A stretch of DNA of 64,000 nt from assembly GCF_020497125.1 (NCBI RefSeq), contig NC_059077.1, positions 25,433,340 to 25,497,339 of the forward strand, written 5' to 3'. The notes beneath the pieces are model-generated. The model did not search any database. It saw only the letters and a program-made list of their open reading frames with translations, and was not told where the DNA came from. The DNA is from Mauremys mutica. Its lineage: Eukaryota; Chordata; Testudines; Geoemydidae. Shown piece after piece: positions 10,901 to 22,353 of this stretch. A program made the translations under genes and the position numbers. Every line of letters starts with the position of its first letter. The first letter of the stretch is position 1.

Positions 10901-11949
10901 CGAAGTGCCGAGGAGCAGGCTATTGACTAATGTAACAAAGCAGAGGCGGTAGCTGTCAGCTCTCTGGAAACATCCCTCACAGTGTGGGGTGAATCACAGC
11001 AAGGAAACTCTTCCGTGCGTTTCCCGGTGCTATTTTCACGCCTGTGCACTATTTTAGACCCTGGCGGGGTAGGGAGCCTAACGATTGCTTCGTGAGGGCG
11101 TGAAACGATTCCCGTTCGAAGGGTTTATTTGCACACGTTTTAGTTCGACCTCAGCAGCCGTTAGCGAGGTGCTGCGGAGCCCCCCGGGTTGCTGCTGCTG
11201 TCCCGGTAGCAGCCTGGGAGGATGCGGCGTTTAGACGGCGTTGATTGCTGGGGCCCGATCCGTGGCTGAGTCCCTCCCGGATCGCTTACTCCGGCGTAAA
11301 CACGTAGCCTCCTGGGCACAGCAGCCCCTCCGGCGGGGCGCACTCTCGCTCCCGGCTCTGGCAGGCTGGGAAGAGACGCTGCAGGCTGGCGAGGAAGACA
11401 AGGGCAGCGAGGGGTTCGCCGGTTCGTGCCTTCGGGCTCTTGTGCCTCAACTTCCCGCCGCAGCCACCAGAACAGCAGGGGAGCAAACGCCGGCGGCAGG
11501 AGGTGCTCGGAGCTGCCGCACGGGGCGTGGCTGGCGAGCGGCGCTGGGGAGACACCGGAGCCTCCATCCCCCAGTGTCAGCCCCAGCTCGGGGGCTCAGG
11601 AGAATCCTCACCGCTTAGAAAACGCCTGGAAGGGCAGAAAACCCTCCCCGGCCCCTCGCCGAGGGCAAGGGGAGCTTTAACCTCCCGGCGCTGGCTGCGG
11701 GCCCGGGCAGGGCGCCCAGGTGCGAGGACTGCGGGGAGCGGCGCAGATGTTTGCATTGACCCAGGTGGCCTAGGCGGGCCTCTCTGGTTACTTCCCAGGA
11801 TCCGAGGGGAAGAACATTAAACCTGTTTATTTCCCGTGGGTGCTCAGGCTCCTCCCTGTGCCCTCAAGGGCAGCGATCCAGAGCCTTTGCCGCCCCCCTC
11901 CCCTGCCGCCACCCCCAGCGCCTCGCCAGGGGCAGAAACGGCACCTTAC
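7938..11949 (-). other. GDNF: GDNF intron 1 (inferred), CpG-rich
   Basis: This 4.0-kb interval lies between a strong donor (CTCAAAG|GTAAGG, G at 11949) and the coding-exon acceptor. It is largely free of recognisable repeats and rich in CpG, including an 11-base G run at 8270-8280. A 144-codon minus-strand frame at 8418-8852 resembles no family I recognise and is probably chance in GC-rich DNA. The lack of young insertions suggests constraint, but I cannot measure conservation. Confidence 0.55.
10466..10484 (+). promoter_or_regulatory. CTCF-like motif in GDNF intron 1
   Basis: The sequence ccggcgctagagggcagtg matches the CTCF core AGRKGGCRS exactly (AGAGGGCAG), with partial agreement in the CCASY half. 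It is isolated in low-repeat DNA about 2.5 kb upstream of the GDNF ATG. Occupancy is unknown; this is a motif match only. Confidence 0.4.
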
Positions 11950-12762
11950 CTTTGAGATGGGCTCGTCGGACCCAGCACGGACATTAACTCCAGGAAGCCC
12001 GGCCGGCCGCCAAGGGATGCATGTGGCTCAGCTCGGGGATCCTCCAAGGGGGGCTGCGGGAAAGTTCACAATTCCGGGGCAGGGGCAGGGGCTGCTGCCG
12101 CCGGCGCCGCTCCGTGCGCCCTCCCCCGCCGCCGCAGGTGCGCGGTCCCTGCGGAGAGCAGAGGCAGCGCCCGGTTCTCGCCGATCCTTGCCCTGCAGCC
12201 GAGTCCCAGCTCAGCAGCAGCAGCCGCCTGCGCCGCACGAAGCGCCGCCTGGCAGCGAGAACTGGCTCTGGATGCTGCGGTTGAGCTTCTGCCTGGAAAT
12301 CTGAGCAAGACACCCCATCAACAACTGCGGGGAGTCAAATGAAGACATCAGGGCTCCCGGAACGCCAGCTGGGCCAGGGGGAACGGGGCACTCACGCATG
12401 CACGCGAGAAACAGCTGAGAGAGGGAAATAGCAGCCTGCCGGAGAAGCAGAGGCTGGAGCGGAGATTTGTAAGCTAGCAGCCGCAGCAGCGGCCAGACTC
12501 CCTCCTCCAGAAAGGGATCGCGTCACGTTGAAAGATTAGATCCAAGAGGAACGTGTAGAGTAAGAGCGATCACTCCTGCAATCCAAACTTGGTGCGAGAG
12601 CATCCAGCTCCTCCCGACAGCAACCTGCGCGGGACCCTCTTTAATCCGGTGGGGTCAGAGCGCCTGGTGGGAGCGATCAGCTTTTGGGACCTGCCCCTGG
12701 AGGGGTCGCACGCGAGGGCAGATGTGGGCGCGCAGGCCAACATGCAAAGCAATCGATTTGCC
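11950..12762 (-). other. GDNF: Probable GDNF non-coding first exon (5' UTR)
   Basis: The 3' limit is the only strong consensus donor I find downstream of the promoter, CTCAAAG|GTAAGG at 11950/11949. The 5' limit, about 12762, is estimated as 25-30 bases downstream of a minus-strand TATAAAT box. The exon would be about 0.8 kb and GC-rich, with CAG/GCC-rich stretches near 12080-12250. It holds several upstream ATGs, opening frames of 62 codons (12399 to 12211), 80 codons (12308 to 12066) and 109 codons (12313 to 11984), all closing before the donor. The start position is an estimate and alternative first exons are possible. Confidence 0.55.
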
Positions 12763-12786
12763 AGGGCGAAGCAGCAATGGAGATGG

Positions 12787-12813
12787 ATTTATAGGGCCCC
12801 TTCTGGTGACGTG
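12787..12813 (-). promoter_or_regulatory. GDNF: Probable GDNF core promoter: TATA box and CRE-like site
   Basis: On the minus strand CACGTCA (12813-12807, half of a CRE palindrome) lies about 14 bases upstream of CCCTATAAAT (TATA at 12793-12787). The pair sits in a CpG island about 4.9 kb upstream of the GDNF start codon and is oriented correctly. A TATA-containing, cAMP-responsive promoter fits what is known of mammalian GDNF. Predicted transcription start is near 12760. Confidence 0.6.
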
Positions 12814-12869
12814 CCCTCCGCTGCCTCCTCTGATTCGCTTTCGGATCTAAACACACGTTAGCCCCCAAC

Positions 12870-15130
12870 ACTGGATCCGACAGAGTTTCCAAATATCTCT
12901 TGGCTGAAGTCAGAGGCTCTACATATCATGTATTACATGGCAAGCAACGAAGAAGGCTTCTGAAGTTGGCCGGCATCTTAGGCTAAATTTTCAAGCGGAT
13001 GTAACATAACACCACACTTTGGTAGAAAGGCACACACACTCCGAATCCCAATTCCAGAGCTGTAACATCATTTCTAAAGGAGCAGGTCAGAGAAGGCTGC
13101 GTTAAAACTGATTTCATCCAAAGTTCCCCAACCCCACAGCGTGTCCTTATCCCTAGCCAGGTGAGCAGAACGCAAGGGAAAAGGCGCTGGGTGCAAGGAG
13201 ACCAGCTATTTCAGAGGCTTTTCCTGATTTCTTGGTGATCCAGGTAATTAGACAGAGCTAAATCCAAATTCTGTGTTGCCGTGCAAAGAACAGCACGTGT
13301 GTTAGGTAGTTCCTATACCGTAACGGCAAGCTTTGCTGGTGATTTCTAAGGCACTATTGGGCAGATTGTCATTATACAAGGAAATACGATCTGTCTCATT
13401 CACTTAACATATTAGCTTCCTGTAGGATGTAGAATGCCTCTTAAATGTGTTGCTAACTCTTTAAACTGCGTGACCTATACATTTCCTGAGATTTCAAGGC
13501 TGAACTGAAAAGAAGGTTCAAACGGATTCTGTGATATGGACGATCTCTACTATTTTAGTAGCTGGAGGCCTAAGAAAGTGTAAACAGCTTCAGTTTACAC
13601 CCATACTTCTTGTATTCATGACTCATCCAGTTGTTCTGAGGCATGAAGTCTTCTGTAGCCCGTGTTATGAAATTTAAGAGAAGAGAGCCTGGGAAACAGG
13701 ATTGAAGAGCGCAGGAATTGTGCTAATAAGCAACTTTTGCTAACAAGCAAAGACCCACGGTTTAGGAGGAATGGCAGCAAAAGCGTGCGAAAGACAGTGT
13801 CTTTCCTGACCGTACAAGGAAAGGAAAACATAACGTTTTGTGCCGCACCTTGAATCAATATGGACTGCCTCCATCGCTCCTTCTGGCCAATGCTATAGTT
13901 CCTGACTACCCCCTTATTTAACTGTAATTAGATCTGCGGTGTATTCTTAGAAGTAATGTCTTTAGACGGAGGGCTCTGAAACGTTCAAGGAGTGAGCGAC
14001 CAACAATTAGCTAATCGATCATAAAAAAAGTTGTAAGCTGGTAAAGAAATTCCTCCAGATTCTAAATATCATTTTTCATCCTTTCCTTCATCGCAAAAGA
14101 GGAACGACCTCCTCGCAAACAAAACAAAAAAGGCTCTTTGCCTGAGACCCACTGAAACATTTGTGCTTTGCTTTTTTAATTTTTTTCTTTACAGTAGCAG
14201 TTGATTAAGAAACTCCCGATCGCACTGATGAGGCGGCAGGTGAAAAAAAAAGGCGAAATCCCAGTTTCAGTCAAGTCGGTTTAAAAAGAGTGAAAAAAGC
14301 AAGGTTTTCTAAACGGAAAAGGACACAGCGAAGAGGATGTTACCAACAATTCTCAGCTCTTGAAAACCCCTTGCTTGCGCTCCTGCAGTGTTTATAATGG
14401 AGACTTGGGTCTATGCTTCGCAGTAGCTGGAAAGGAAGCTACAAAGCCGCGTTAGAAAACTGAAAATGAGGCGCTAGCATTCAAGGGAGTGGAGTACACC
14501 GGGCTACCAAAAAGGGTTCTGTAAAACCACCATGCCAGGCTCAGACAACGAGCTAAGCCAGCTACCGGCAGCACAAATGACCTAGTGACTTCCTAACCCG
14601 ACACACTAGAGGGGAAACAATAGAAACAGAACTTTAGAGTATTATCAGCTTGGAAAAGGAAGATTTCTCTTTTCAGCAAGGGTGAAATTTAAGTGTTGGG
14701 GGAGGAGAGACTTTATATAAGAGAACTCTGAGGACATTCTGGGTAAAAGGATACTTAATATACTATCTGTCTGTCTGTCTTCCATTAGGTACTTATAACA
14801 ACATGTGTTCTCTCAGTTTGTTCCTTTTCCATTTACTAGACATTGGGGTTTTAATTTTTAGCCAATTTCCCCATAAAAAGAAACGGGGGTTTGGTTTGGA
14901 GAACAATATCAATATGCCATTGTTTCCCACTGGCATTAGCAGGTGGTTTTGTTTCTTTCCTTGTGCAAACCAATCGTCTGAGATGTCAGCACAGCCCTAG
15001 TAATAGTAATGTTGTTAAGTATTGTTGGGGAGGTTAGAGGTGGGAAGGCTTTATTGGCAGAAGTTTGGAATGGCTGCATTATTCATGACCAATGTTGAAA
15101 AGCAGGGTTGTCAAACATTGCATTACTCAT
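12870..15130. other. GDNF upstream flank, low in recognisable repeats
   Basis: No gene, TE or tandem array is visible here apart from a short (CTGT)n at 14768-14780. CpG density falls off and the DNA looks unique. It is the natural place for proximal GDNF regulatory elements, but I see no specific element to name. Confidence 0.5.
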
Positions 15131-15137
15131 GAGATTT

Positions 15138-15923
15138 AAAAAAATAGTTGTGATTAATCACAGTTCTAATCGCACTGTTACACAATAAGAGAATACCAAT
15201 TTATTTAAATCCAATATTTTTGGATTTTTTCTACATTTTCAAGTACATTGATTTAGATTACAACACAATACAAAGTGTAGAGTGCTCACTTTATATTATT
15301 GTTTTGATTACAAATATTTGCACTGTCAAAAGATAAACAAAAGAAATAGTATTTTTCAGTTAACCTCATTCAAGTATTGTCGTGCAATCTCTTTATCGTG
15401 AAAGTACAGCTTACAAATATAGAATTTTTTTTAACATAACTGCACTCAAAACCAAAACAATGTAAAACTTTAGAGCCTACTAATCGAAGCATGAAGGGGC
15501 ATAGGAATGTTTAGCACATCTGGCACCTAAATACCTTGCAACCTGTGCTACAACAGTTCCATGTAAATGCCTGTTCTCACTTTCAGGTGACATTATAAAA
15601 AAGTAGGCAGCATTATATCCCATAAATGTAAACAAACTTGTTTGTCTTAGCGATTGACTGGACAAGAAGTAGGACTGAGTGGACTTGTATGAAGTGAACT
15701 GAAAAATACTATTTCTTTTGTTTTTCTTTTTTCAGTGCAAATATTTGTAATAAAAATAATAATATAAAGTGAGAACTGTACACTTGTATTATGTGTTTCA
15801 ATTGAAATCAATATATTTGAAAATGTAGAAAACATCCAAAATATGTATAATAAATGTAAATTGATATCCTATTGTTATTTTACAGTGTGATTAAAACTGC
15901 AATTAATCGTGACTATTTTTTCA
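15138..15923 (+). mobile_element. hAT-derived element with long terminal inverted repeats
   Basis: The left arm (about 15138-15378) and right arm (about 15682-15923) are reverse complements with moderate divergence. Both carry the terminal aatagt..gattaat..cag..ctaatc, ctacattttcaa, cactttatattatt and aaaagaaatagtatttttca blocks. Between them is a remnant of a hAT transposase C-terminus. The element cannot encode a full transposase and was presumably mobilised in trans. No clear 8-base target duplication is seen. Confidence 0.75.
15490..15672 (+). pseudogene. hAT transposase C-terminal dimerisation domain remnant
   Basis: A single plus frame reads HEGA, stop, ECLAHLAPKYLATCATTVPC, then LFSLSGDIIKK, stop, AALYPINVNKLVCLSD, stop. 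This is the conserved hAT C-terminal region (CERxFSxAGxxxxxxRxxLxPxxVxxLxxL), with three in-frame stops. All N-terminal domains are missing. It lies between the long TIRs at 15138-15923. Confidence 0.75.
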
Positions 15924-15924
15924 T

Positions 15925-17379
15925 ATAGGTGGTCAAAGGTGCTTGATACTTGCAGTTATGCAATTTACCATGTGATTATCATCCCGCACATATGTACTGC
16001 GTGTATGTAGAATATGTGTATGTAATATACTGCATGAGGCTGTATTAATATTTGTGCACTTCCTTTCTGCACTGTGGGGCAGTGTGTAAACTGCCTCCTC
16101 TCCTGACAGCACAATGGTGGCAACAGGCATTTCTGAAAAAATGTCTTCATTTTCCAACCACCTCTAACTGTATGCTCAATGGGGCACAGATTGTCATTGA
16201 CTATATATTTGTACAGGGCTTAGCGTAATGGAGCCCTTACCTGACTGAGGCCTCTAGCTGTGATCACAATAAAATGTTGAATGGTAAATGTTACTTTTCA
16301 GTAAAATAGTGAAACTTGATTTGTCATGGTGATATGGCTGGAGGTCCAGCAGGCTCAATATGGTGTCAGTGGAAGCCCCTTACATGGTGTATGAATTTTA
16401 ATATTTCCACTGGTGCATCTCAGTGTGAAGGAAGGAAACAGCCACCTGCTTGACATGATGTTACTGGAATGTGTCTTTCTACTCCCTCACCACATGTCTT
16501 ATAAACATAAAATGTTGTTTAGATGCATCCACATATCCATTTACTGAAGATCCATGAGGCCAGAGGTGATAGGTCCATAAAAGCAACCAGGACCAACCTG
16601 ATAGATGTAATGAGACTTTGAGGTCATATTTTCAGGCCAGGCCAGCTAGTCCCACTATAGTGAGGCTAGTGCATAGAATAAGGCTGCTATGCTGTTTTTT
16701 TTCTTCAACCAAAATTAATTTTGTGATATGTTAGATTAATCCTGATGAATTTTCTTAGGAAATATATTTTGAAACAAGACTATCATAAATGTTTGTCAGA
16801 CTAACTAGTCCTCCCCGGTACATGCATGCTACCAATTCTGCAATTGTAAATATGTTAGGATGAAATGTTTCAAATCCATCTTCAGCTAAAGTAACTGATT
16901 TATAATGTAACTGGCTACATTCCATAGCAACAGTCTTCCCATTCAATGGGAACAACAGTTAGCTAATCAGAAATAATGTTCAGATAATTAACTCTATTAG
17001 AAATTTTTTTTTAACTTCAGACTACTTATTACCATAGCTGTTCCACTTGGTTAGAGATGAATTTGCACAATACAGATTTAACATGGGAACATCAGAGTAA
17101 ATTATTTTAGTAATATGTTCCCCATACTGTAAATTCTCAAAAATGTGCAGAAATATTCATTTAAAAAAAATAACTTTTTCAAGTAAAGACAGCTGGAATA
17201 AAATTCTCCAAAGTACAGCTTTTTATGGACAGCAGCAAATCAATGGAAGAGTGACAGTGTGATCTGTTTGAATGGAATTATGTATATGGCATCTGTAAAG
17301 CACAGTGATGGACACCTAATAATTACATCTACCTACCTATCTGTGTGCTTTAAGACAGAAAGAAGGTGCTTTACAGGAT
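15925..17379. other. No recognisable feature
   Basis: AT-rich intergenic DNA with no convincing frame, RNA gene or repeat. Confidence 0.5.
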
Positions 17380-17555
17380 AAAGACACAAGGCGAAGGGTG
17401 GAACAAAGGAAGTATTGTCCCCATTTTATAGATGAGGAACTGAGGCACATAGGAAATAAGTGACTTGCCTGGGCGAAAAAGTAAGTGTATGGTAGAGCTA
17501 GGAGTTGAAACCTGATCTCCTGGGTCTTAGCTGAGTGCCTTAACAACAAGACCAT
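17380..17555 (+). repeat. MIR SINE
   Basis: The stretch cattttatagatgaggaact, gaggcacataggaaataagtg, acttgcctgggc and agttgaaacctgatctcctg is the MIR core-SINE consensus with modest decay. MIR is tRNA-derived and shared across amniotes. Confidence 0.85.
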
Positions 17556-17596
17556 CCTTACTAACTAAATCTGTACTGTAAATACTGGATACAGTG

Positions 17597-17690
17597 AGCC
17601 TAATTCTCCACTCAGTTGCACTGCTTTTATGTTGGTGCAACTCCATGGAATTTACACCAGTGTAATGAAGTGGAGTCTGAGGCCCCATAT
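17597..17690. repeat. MITE-like repeat with TTTACACCAGTGTAA core
   Basis: The segment starts gagcctaattctccactcag, carries tttacaccagtgtaatgaag and ends agtctgaggcccc. It belongs with the copies at 51268, 51741 and 55383. Family name unknown. Confidence 0.5.
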
Positions 17691-18690
17691 TTGCAACACT
17701 ATTGGAATTTACTCTTCTTAATTATTAAAAGCCACGAGAGAGCTCTCCCCTTAGCATATGCATTGCTTCCACTGATAGAAATAATAACAAAAGGGAAACA
17801 TTATAAATGTCCTAACCCCTTTGTCAGTGTGTTACTCTCTGAATGTATCTAATTTAATTAGTTGATTCTGTCTTTCAGACTCTGTTTGGCCTTTGACAAC
17901 AGGCTGAACCAAAGAGGAGAGCAAATCTAGTGTGCTGGGTCTGTCACTTCTATATCCCCAAATGAACCCAGAACCCAGCATGGAAAGTCTCATGACAAGG
18001 ATTTTGCCATAATGGAATAGTATAGAAAGTGCCACGGCCTAACAGATCATCTCCACAATGTGGAAATAAAGTTAGGACTGGTTGAAAATTTCAAGACTAA
18101 CCCTTACCCCCGAAAGAAAACCTGAAAACTTGTTTTTGTTTGTTTTCAGCAACCCAAACCCCCACATTTTTGTTTTTTAAATGAAAAATAGTTCAGTCTT
18201 TGACAAAAAAAATATTGTTGGGAAAACATGAAAACTTTTGATGAGAATATTCAAATTTGTCAATTCTTATGTGGAACAAAATTATTTCCTGCCCATATTT
18301 AAATAAGGTGCACCTTTCCATTGAAAACACTTCCTATGTGTGTTCAGAAAACAAACATTGCACTTTGTTATAGCAACTGAGGTCAGAAGTCAGAACAATG
18401 CAACATGTGGAGCAAAATCCCACAAGCCTTTTAATCAAGCTAGTCATTAAAATGAAATCAATTGTGCAAAAAATCCTTTGATTCTTAAAATCAGAGAAGA
18501 GCTCAAGCTGCAAAAGGTCTGAACCTGCCCCCATTGAAATCAATGAAATGTTTGCTCTTTGACTTCAAAGGGAACAGAAGCAGGCCCCAAATCTGGTCTC
18601 GATCTGGTTCAAAAGTTCAGAAATGTTTGGAACTGTTTGACATTTTCTTGTGGATGTCCAGCTGTCAGCTGGAACTCAACATGGTCAAAC
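17691..18690. other. Mostly unique AT-rich DNA
   Basis: No gene is seen. A short inverted motif at 18520-18610 (ctgcccccattgaaatcaat, then gacttcaaagggaacagaag, caggcccc) is probably another MITE-like remnant. Confidence 0.45.
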
Positions 18691-19215
18691 CAGAGCATGG
18701 AATCTTTTCTCCCAACCTCTCCCACTTCTTTCTTTCTCAGTCACTGCAGACAACACCACCATCCTTCCTGCCACTCTAGCCCATAATCTGAGCATCATTT
18801 TTGACTGAGCCCTCTATCTAGATTCTCACGTCCAGGCTATGTCTTAATCCTGCCATTTCACCCGGCTTAACATCTCTAAGATTTGGCCTTTATTCTCAAT
18901 CCACACAGCTAGTAAAACTCTCATCCAGGCCCTCATCATCTTGCATCTTAACTACTGAAGTCTACTCTTCTCTGGCCTTGACAAAGCCCATATCCCACTT
19001 ATATCCATTCAAAATGCAGCTGCAAAAATTGCTTTCCTGGCTTGTCACTTTGAGCCTGTCACCCCTCTCTGTGCATCCTTCCACTGGCGTTCACTTCTCC
19101 ATTGCATCAAACTACTTCTCTTCACTATTAAGGACCTTCATACCCTAATCCTGCCCTACCTATAATCTCCCAAAGGCTGCTGAGATACTGATTCCTGTCT
19201 CCGCTCAGTCAATGA
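18690..19215 (+). pseudogene. L2-like LINE reverse transcriptase C-terminal fragment
   Basis: The plus strand, with scattered stops and frameshifts, encodes LSIIFD, SCHFTRLNISKI, TLIQALIILHLNY, SLLFSGLDKA, IQNAAAKIAFLA, TPLCASFHWRSL and IKDLHTLILPYL. This follows the order of the RT thumb and C-terminus in L2-clade LINEs (LGVxFD, YCNSLLxGLP, IQNAAAR, LHWLP). It is old and inactive. Confidence 0.75.
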
Positions 19216-20054
19216 CACCAGCCTTCATTGCTACTTGTTAAATTTTCAAACAAGCACTGTTATGCTGTCTCTCATGTTCTCGGCCCCTGCCCCCAGTGCA
19301 TGGGAAGAGTTACCCATAAACATCGGTGGCAGTTTGTGACTTTTCTGGCAGATGAGACACAAATCACAAACAAGTCATTATCACCACCTGTCCAATGTAT
19401 TATTTGATAACTATTATTATATGATTGTTTTTAATACATGGGAAAGAATCCAAATTAATTAATCTGGTTAGAGAGAAAGAAGAAGAAGAGGAGTAATTCC
19501 AAAGTAAACAAACAAAAAAGTCAGACATTTACACATTAATTTAACTATCAGGCCAGTTTATGCTAAAGTCCTAAATGTAAATTGACATTGTTCAAGAAAT
19601 TTCATATGCTTCTGCTTAGAGCATTTTATGCACTCAAATAATAGACTGCAGTTGCTATGTAACTATACTCCCATTAATTCAAAAGCAAAAAGCAACATCA
19701 TCTTTTAAACACAAAAATTACAAAATTGCTAAAATAAAAGTTTGTGTAATCAATCCAGGGGTGTAGTTTGAGGGGGATGTCAAACTATACCCATGAATCA
19801 ACTGGGAAATCTGAACCTCAAAATCACATATTATTTAGTGGAATATTCACTATAAAGACACAAAAACTCTATCACAAAATTATTAATTCAAAACAAACAA
19901 GGCAGTTTGTCATGTCCTGGCAAGAAATTGTATGCAGTGTAGTTGTAGCAGTGTCAGTCTCTAATATTCTGGGACTGATAAGGCTACATGACATTTCTTG
20001 TCTTGCTAATGGCAAGAAATTGAATGGTATATATCCATTAAATGAGATGTAAGC
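19216..20054. other. AT-rich intergenic DNA, possible SINE scrap
   Basis: No gene. The stretch at 19938-19985 (gtagttgtagcagtgtcagt, ctctaatattctgggactga) resembles part of a dispersed reptile SINE, but it is too short to be sure. Confidence 0.35.
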
Positions 20055-21700
20055 TTACCTTATTTATAGTGAAGATCAATCAATCCATCTGTCTTTGAAA
20101 CAAAGCCTGCAATAATATCATTATACCAGGTCAGTTGCTTTTCCAGGGGAAGACCACAGTTCTTTTTCAGTAGATGTTGTGGCTGGCACATTGAGATGAC
20201 CCTGATCAAGTATGTCCTGATGTGTTTCAGGCAAGAAAAGCTTCTTTCCACACTTACTGGTGTTGCTGGCATAGTGGCAACTAAGCACCTTGCAGAGCCC
20301 AGTTTCATTGATTAAGTGCAGCATGTTGCTAAAAGAATGGTTCTGAGACTGCTTGTCTTTGTCGATGAACTAAACTTGTTCTTGAGATGACCTAAATCAA
20401 AGTAACTGCCATAAGAGTTGGAGAGTGAGGAAAAGAATTCTATGTGGAACTGCTTGCTTAAAGCTGGAAATCTTGAGTAAGACAGCTCAAGAAAGTGGAG
20501 GGCCTTTATGTCTGCAAACCTGAGAGAAGAAATGCTCAATGATATTGTCAATTATTTTATTGTATAGTTGTAAATACATTTTTTGCCCATCTTCAGGAGG
20601 ATCAGTCTTCCATTTTCATGCCCAGCCTATGGTCTTCTGGAGGTGAAGGTAAGTCAGTGACAGGAGTGGCTGCAGAAGTAAACACCTCTTTGAGCTGCTC
20701 TCCTTTAAACAGATCACACAGAGAATGTTTCCTTCAGCCCATAGTTCATTCCAGCAGTTCACTGCATTTGCCTGAGCTTGTAAAAAATGTGAGAAGACTT
20801 GCAAGGCTGAAAAAAAAGGCCACACATTTCTTTAATGCACCATGCCCCTTGTTGGAGAATTAGATTTAGTCTGTGACAAAACAGTGCACAAACAGAACTT
20901 GAGGAGACTCTTTTTAAATTAGGGCTTGCAGACCTCCCAGCTCACTTGCCATCACTGAAGCACAGTCATACAACTAAGACACACGTTTTCTTTTGTAGTC
21001 GTATTTTCTTATAACTGAATCCACAACCTGCTTCAAAGCAACTGCCTTTTGATCTGCGCTAACATCTTAAAAACCCATGAACCCCTGCTGTGTTTGCCTC
21101 TTCTTGTCCATGTAGCAGAACACTAGTGAAAGCTGGCCTAAGTGAGAAATGTCTGTTGCTCTGTCTATCTTGCAAGTGAAAAAGCTGCACTCTCCAATCT
21201 CACGGTCAATGTAGGAAGTTATTTCTTCAGCTACATATTTGATCAATTTGTTTTGAATTGTTTTGGACTGGCAGAAAAATGCACCCTTTTTTTCCATCCT
21301 ATAAACCTTCAACCCTTTATGATGAAAAAAAAATAATCAAAAATTCCCTGAAATCACCCTGGTTGACAGATTCCTCCGTCTCACAGTGGCCATGGAATGT
21401 AGGGTCTTAATGAGATAAAACAACTGAAATATCAATTAGTCACTTCAAAATCCCTGTGTTCTTGACTTTCTCGTCATGCTCTAAGATCAAGGTGCCTTTG
21501 CTCACTAAGCAACACATCTGAGTGCTTTCCTGCTCTAAGTGTTTCAAGGAAAAATCACTTTTTATGTACTCTTGTGATGAGTTGTGTGTTGACATGCTTT
21601 CTGACAGATTTTTCCAGTCACAATAACCTTCATTAGCCCACATGATGTTTTTAGTTGAAAGATGCAAACAGAGCCAACAATATCATTTGTTACTCACAGC
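20055..21700 (-). pseudogene. Decayed hAT transposase with TTF-type zinc finger (main body)
   Basis: The minus strand carries, in N-to-C order and with many stops and frameshifts: a TTF-finger-like segment (GYCDWKNLSESM near 21600); NKLIKYVAEEITSYI and FFTCKIDRATDIS.LGQLSL (21300-21100, the RNase H-like core with an aspartate); a YDCASVMAS-like stretch (about 20950); HFLELSYSRFPAL (about 20470); and C-terminal VERSFSCLKHIRTYL (about 20240), the hAT dimerisation motif. This resembles ZMYM1-like hAT proteins. A 621-bp solo LTR separates it from the N-terminal segment at 22354-22500. It is a dead transposon, not a host gene. Confidence 0.75.
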
Positions 21701-21727
21701 ACTGCCTGTTAGCCATTTAACGACTCG

Positions 21728-22348
21728 TGTGGGCTGGTGCTGAATCAGTGTGTCAGCACTCCCCTTTGGTCAGACAGGACATTGTAGAGGGTCTGCTTAG
21801 ATCGGCAGAGCAGTCAGTCCACCCTTCTTGTCTGAGTCTCTACAGTCCTATTCTGGAGGCAAGGACGTTAATTATCTTTCCCACTGGTGTATGGACTTCC
21901 TCTTATGCTTGGCAGGGATTATCTGGTCCTTGTGCTCAAGGGTCCTGGAACCCTCTTAAGTCTCTATTAAAGGGTAGGTAGGGGAACCTAGGCCCATTCA
22001 CTCCACTAGGTTCCAGCTTAGGGCCCTTAACCCAGAAAGGCAGAATCTGCCATCGGCAATTCTCCTGCTATACCCTGAGCTCCTTCCTACTTCCCTTGGT
22101 TTTGTAGGATTCTTCAGCCTGGGGCTCCTGATCATCTCTTCTTTGGGTTGTTGTCACTGGAGCAGCTTCTTACTAGCTTGCTGGCAGCACCTTCTTTCTC
22201 TGGCTTGCTTGGTCCTCTGGCAACTGCCCCACCCCTCTGCTTCTCAGCTCTTTTATCCTCCCAGCTGCTGTGAGGTTGCCAATCAGCATTGGCTAGCAGT
22301 TCCTGCCTTGGTTGCCAGGCCCACATGGGGTCTATGCACCTCATGACA
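21728..22348 (-). mobile_element. Solo LTR (621 bp) inserted in the hAT element
   Basis: Read on the minus strand it begins TGTCATGAGG and ends CAGCCCACA, the TG..CA termini of an LTR. A TATA-like GGATAAAAG lies about 92 bases in (22251-22256 on the plus strand). Flanking 5-mers are actcg (21723-21727) and actcc (22349-22353), a target duplication with one mismatch. No internal retroviral region is present, so it is a solo LTR left by recombination. Class (ERV or Ty3/gypsy) is not resolved. Confidence 0.8.
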
Positions 22349-22353
22349 ACTCC

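Larger units (their letters stand above)
7600..12900. promoter_or_regulatory. CpG island spanning GDNF exon 1, intron 1 and first coding exon
   Basis: CG dinucleotides are frequent across this interval, densest at 7950-8250, 8400-8760 and 11040-12500, whereas they are depleted in most of the window. Such islands mark promoters of developmental regulators and usually imply an unmethylated germline state. The island also explains the many long but meaningless open frames here on both strands. Confidence 0.8.

Noticed and set aside
11241..12304. Several 80-150-codon frames on both strands of the CpG island
   Set aside because: They overlap each other on both strands, are low in complexity (Ala/Pro/Arg/Gly) and are explained by GC content; only the minus-strand uORFs in the predicted leader are noted as possible.
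20060..20308. Domesticated ZMYM- or ZBED-like host gene
   Set aside because: The C-terminal motif is clear, but the rest of the protein is broken by stops, frameshifts and an LTR insertion, so it is a dead transposon.
21728..22348. LTR as part of the Gmr1-like element at 23.2-27.8 kb
   Set aside because: Its termini (TGTCATGAGG..CCCACA) differ from that element's LTRs and it has its own target duplication inside a hAT element.
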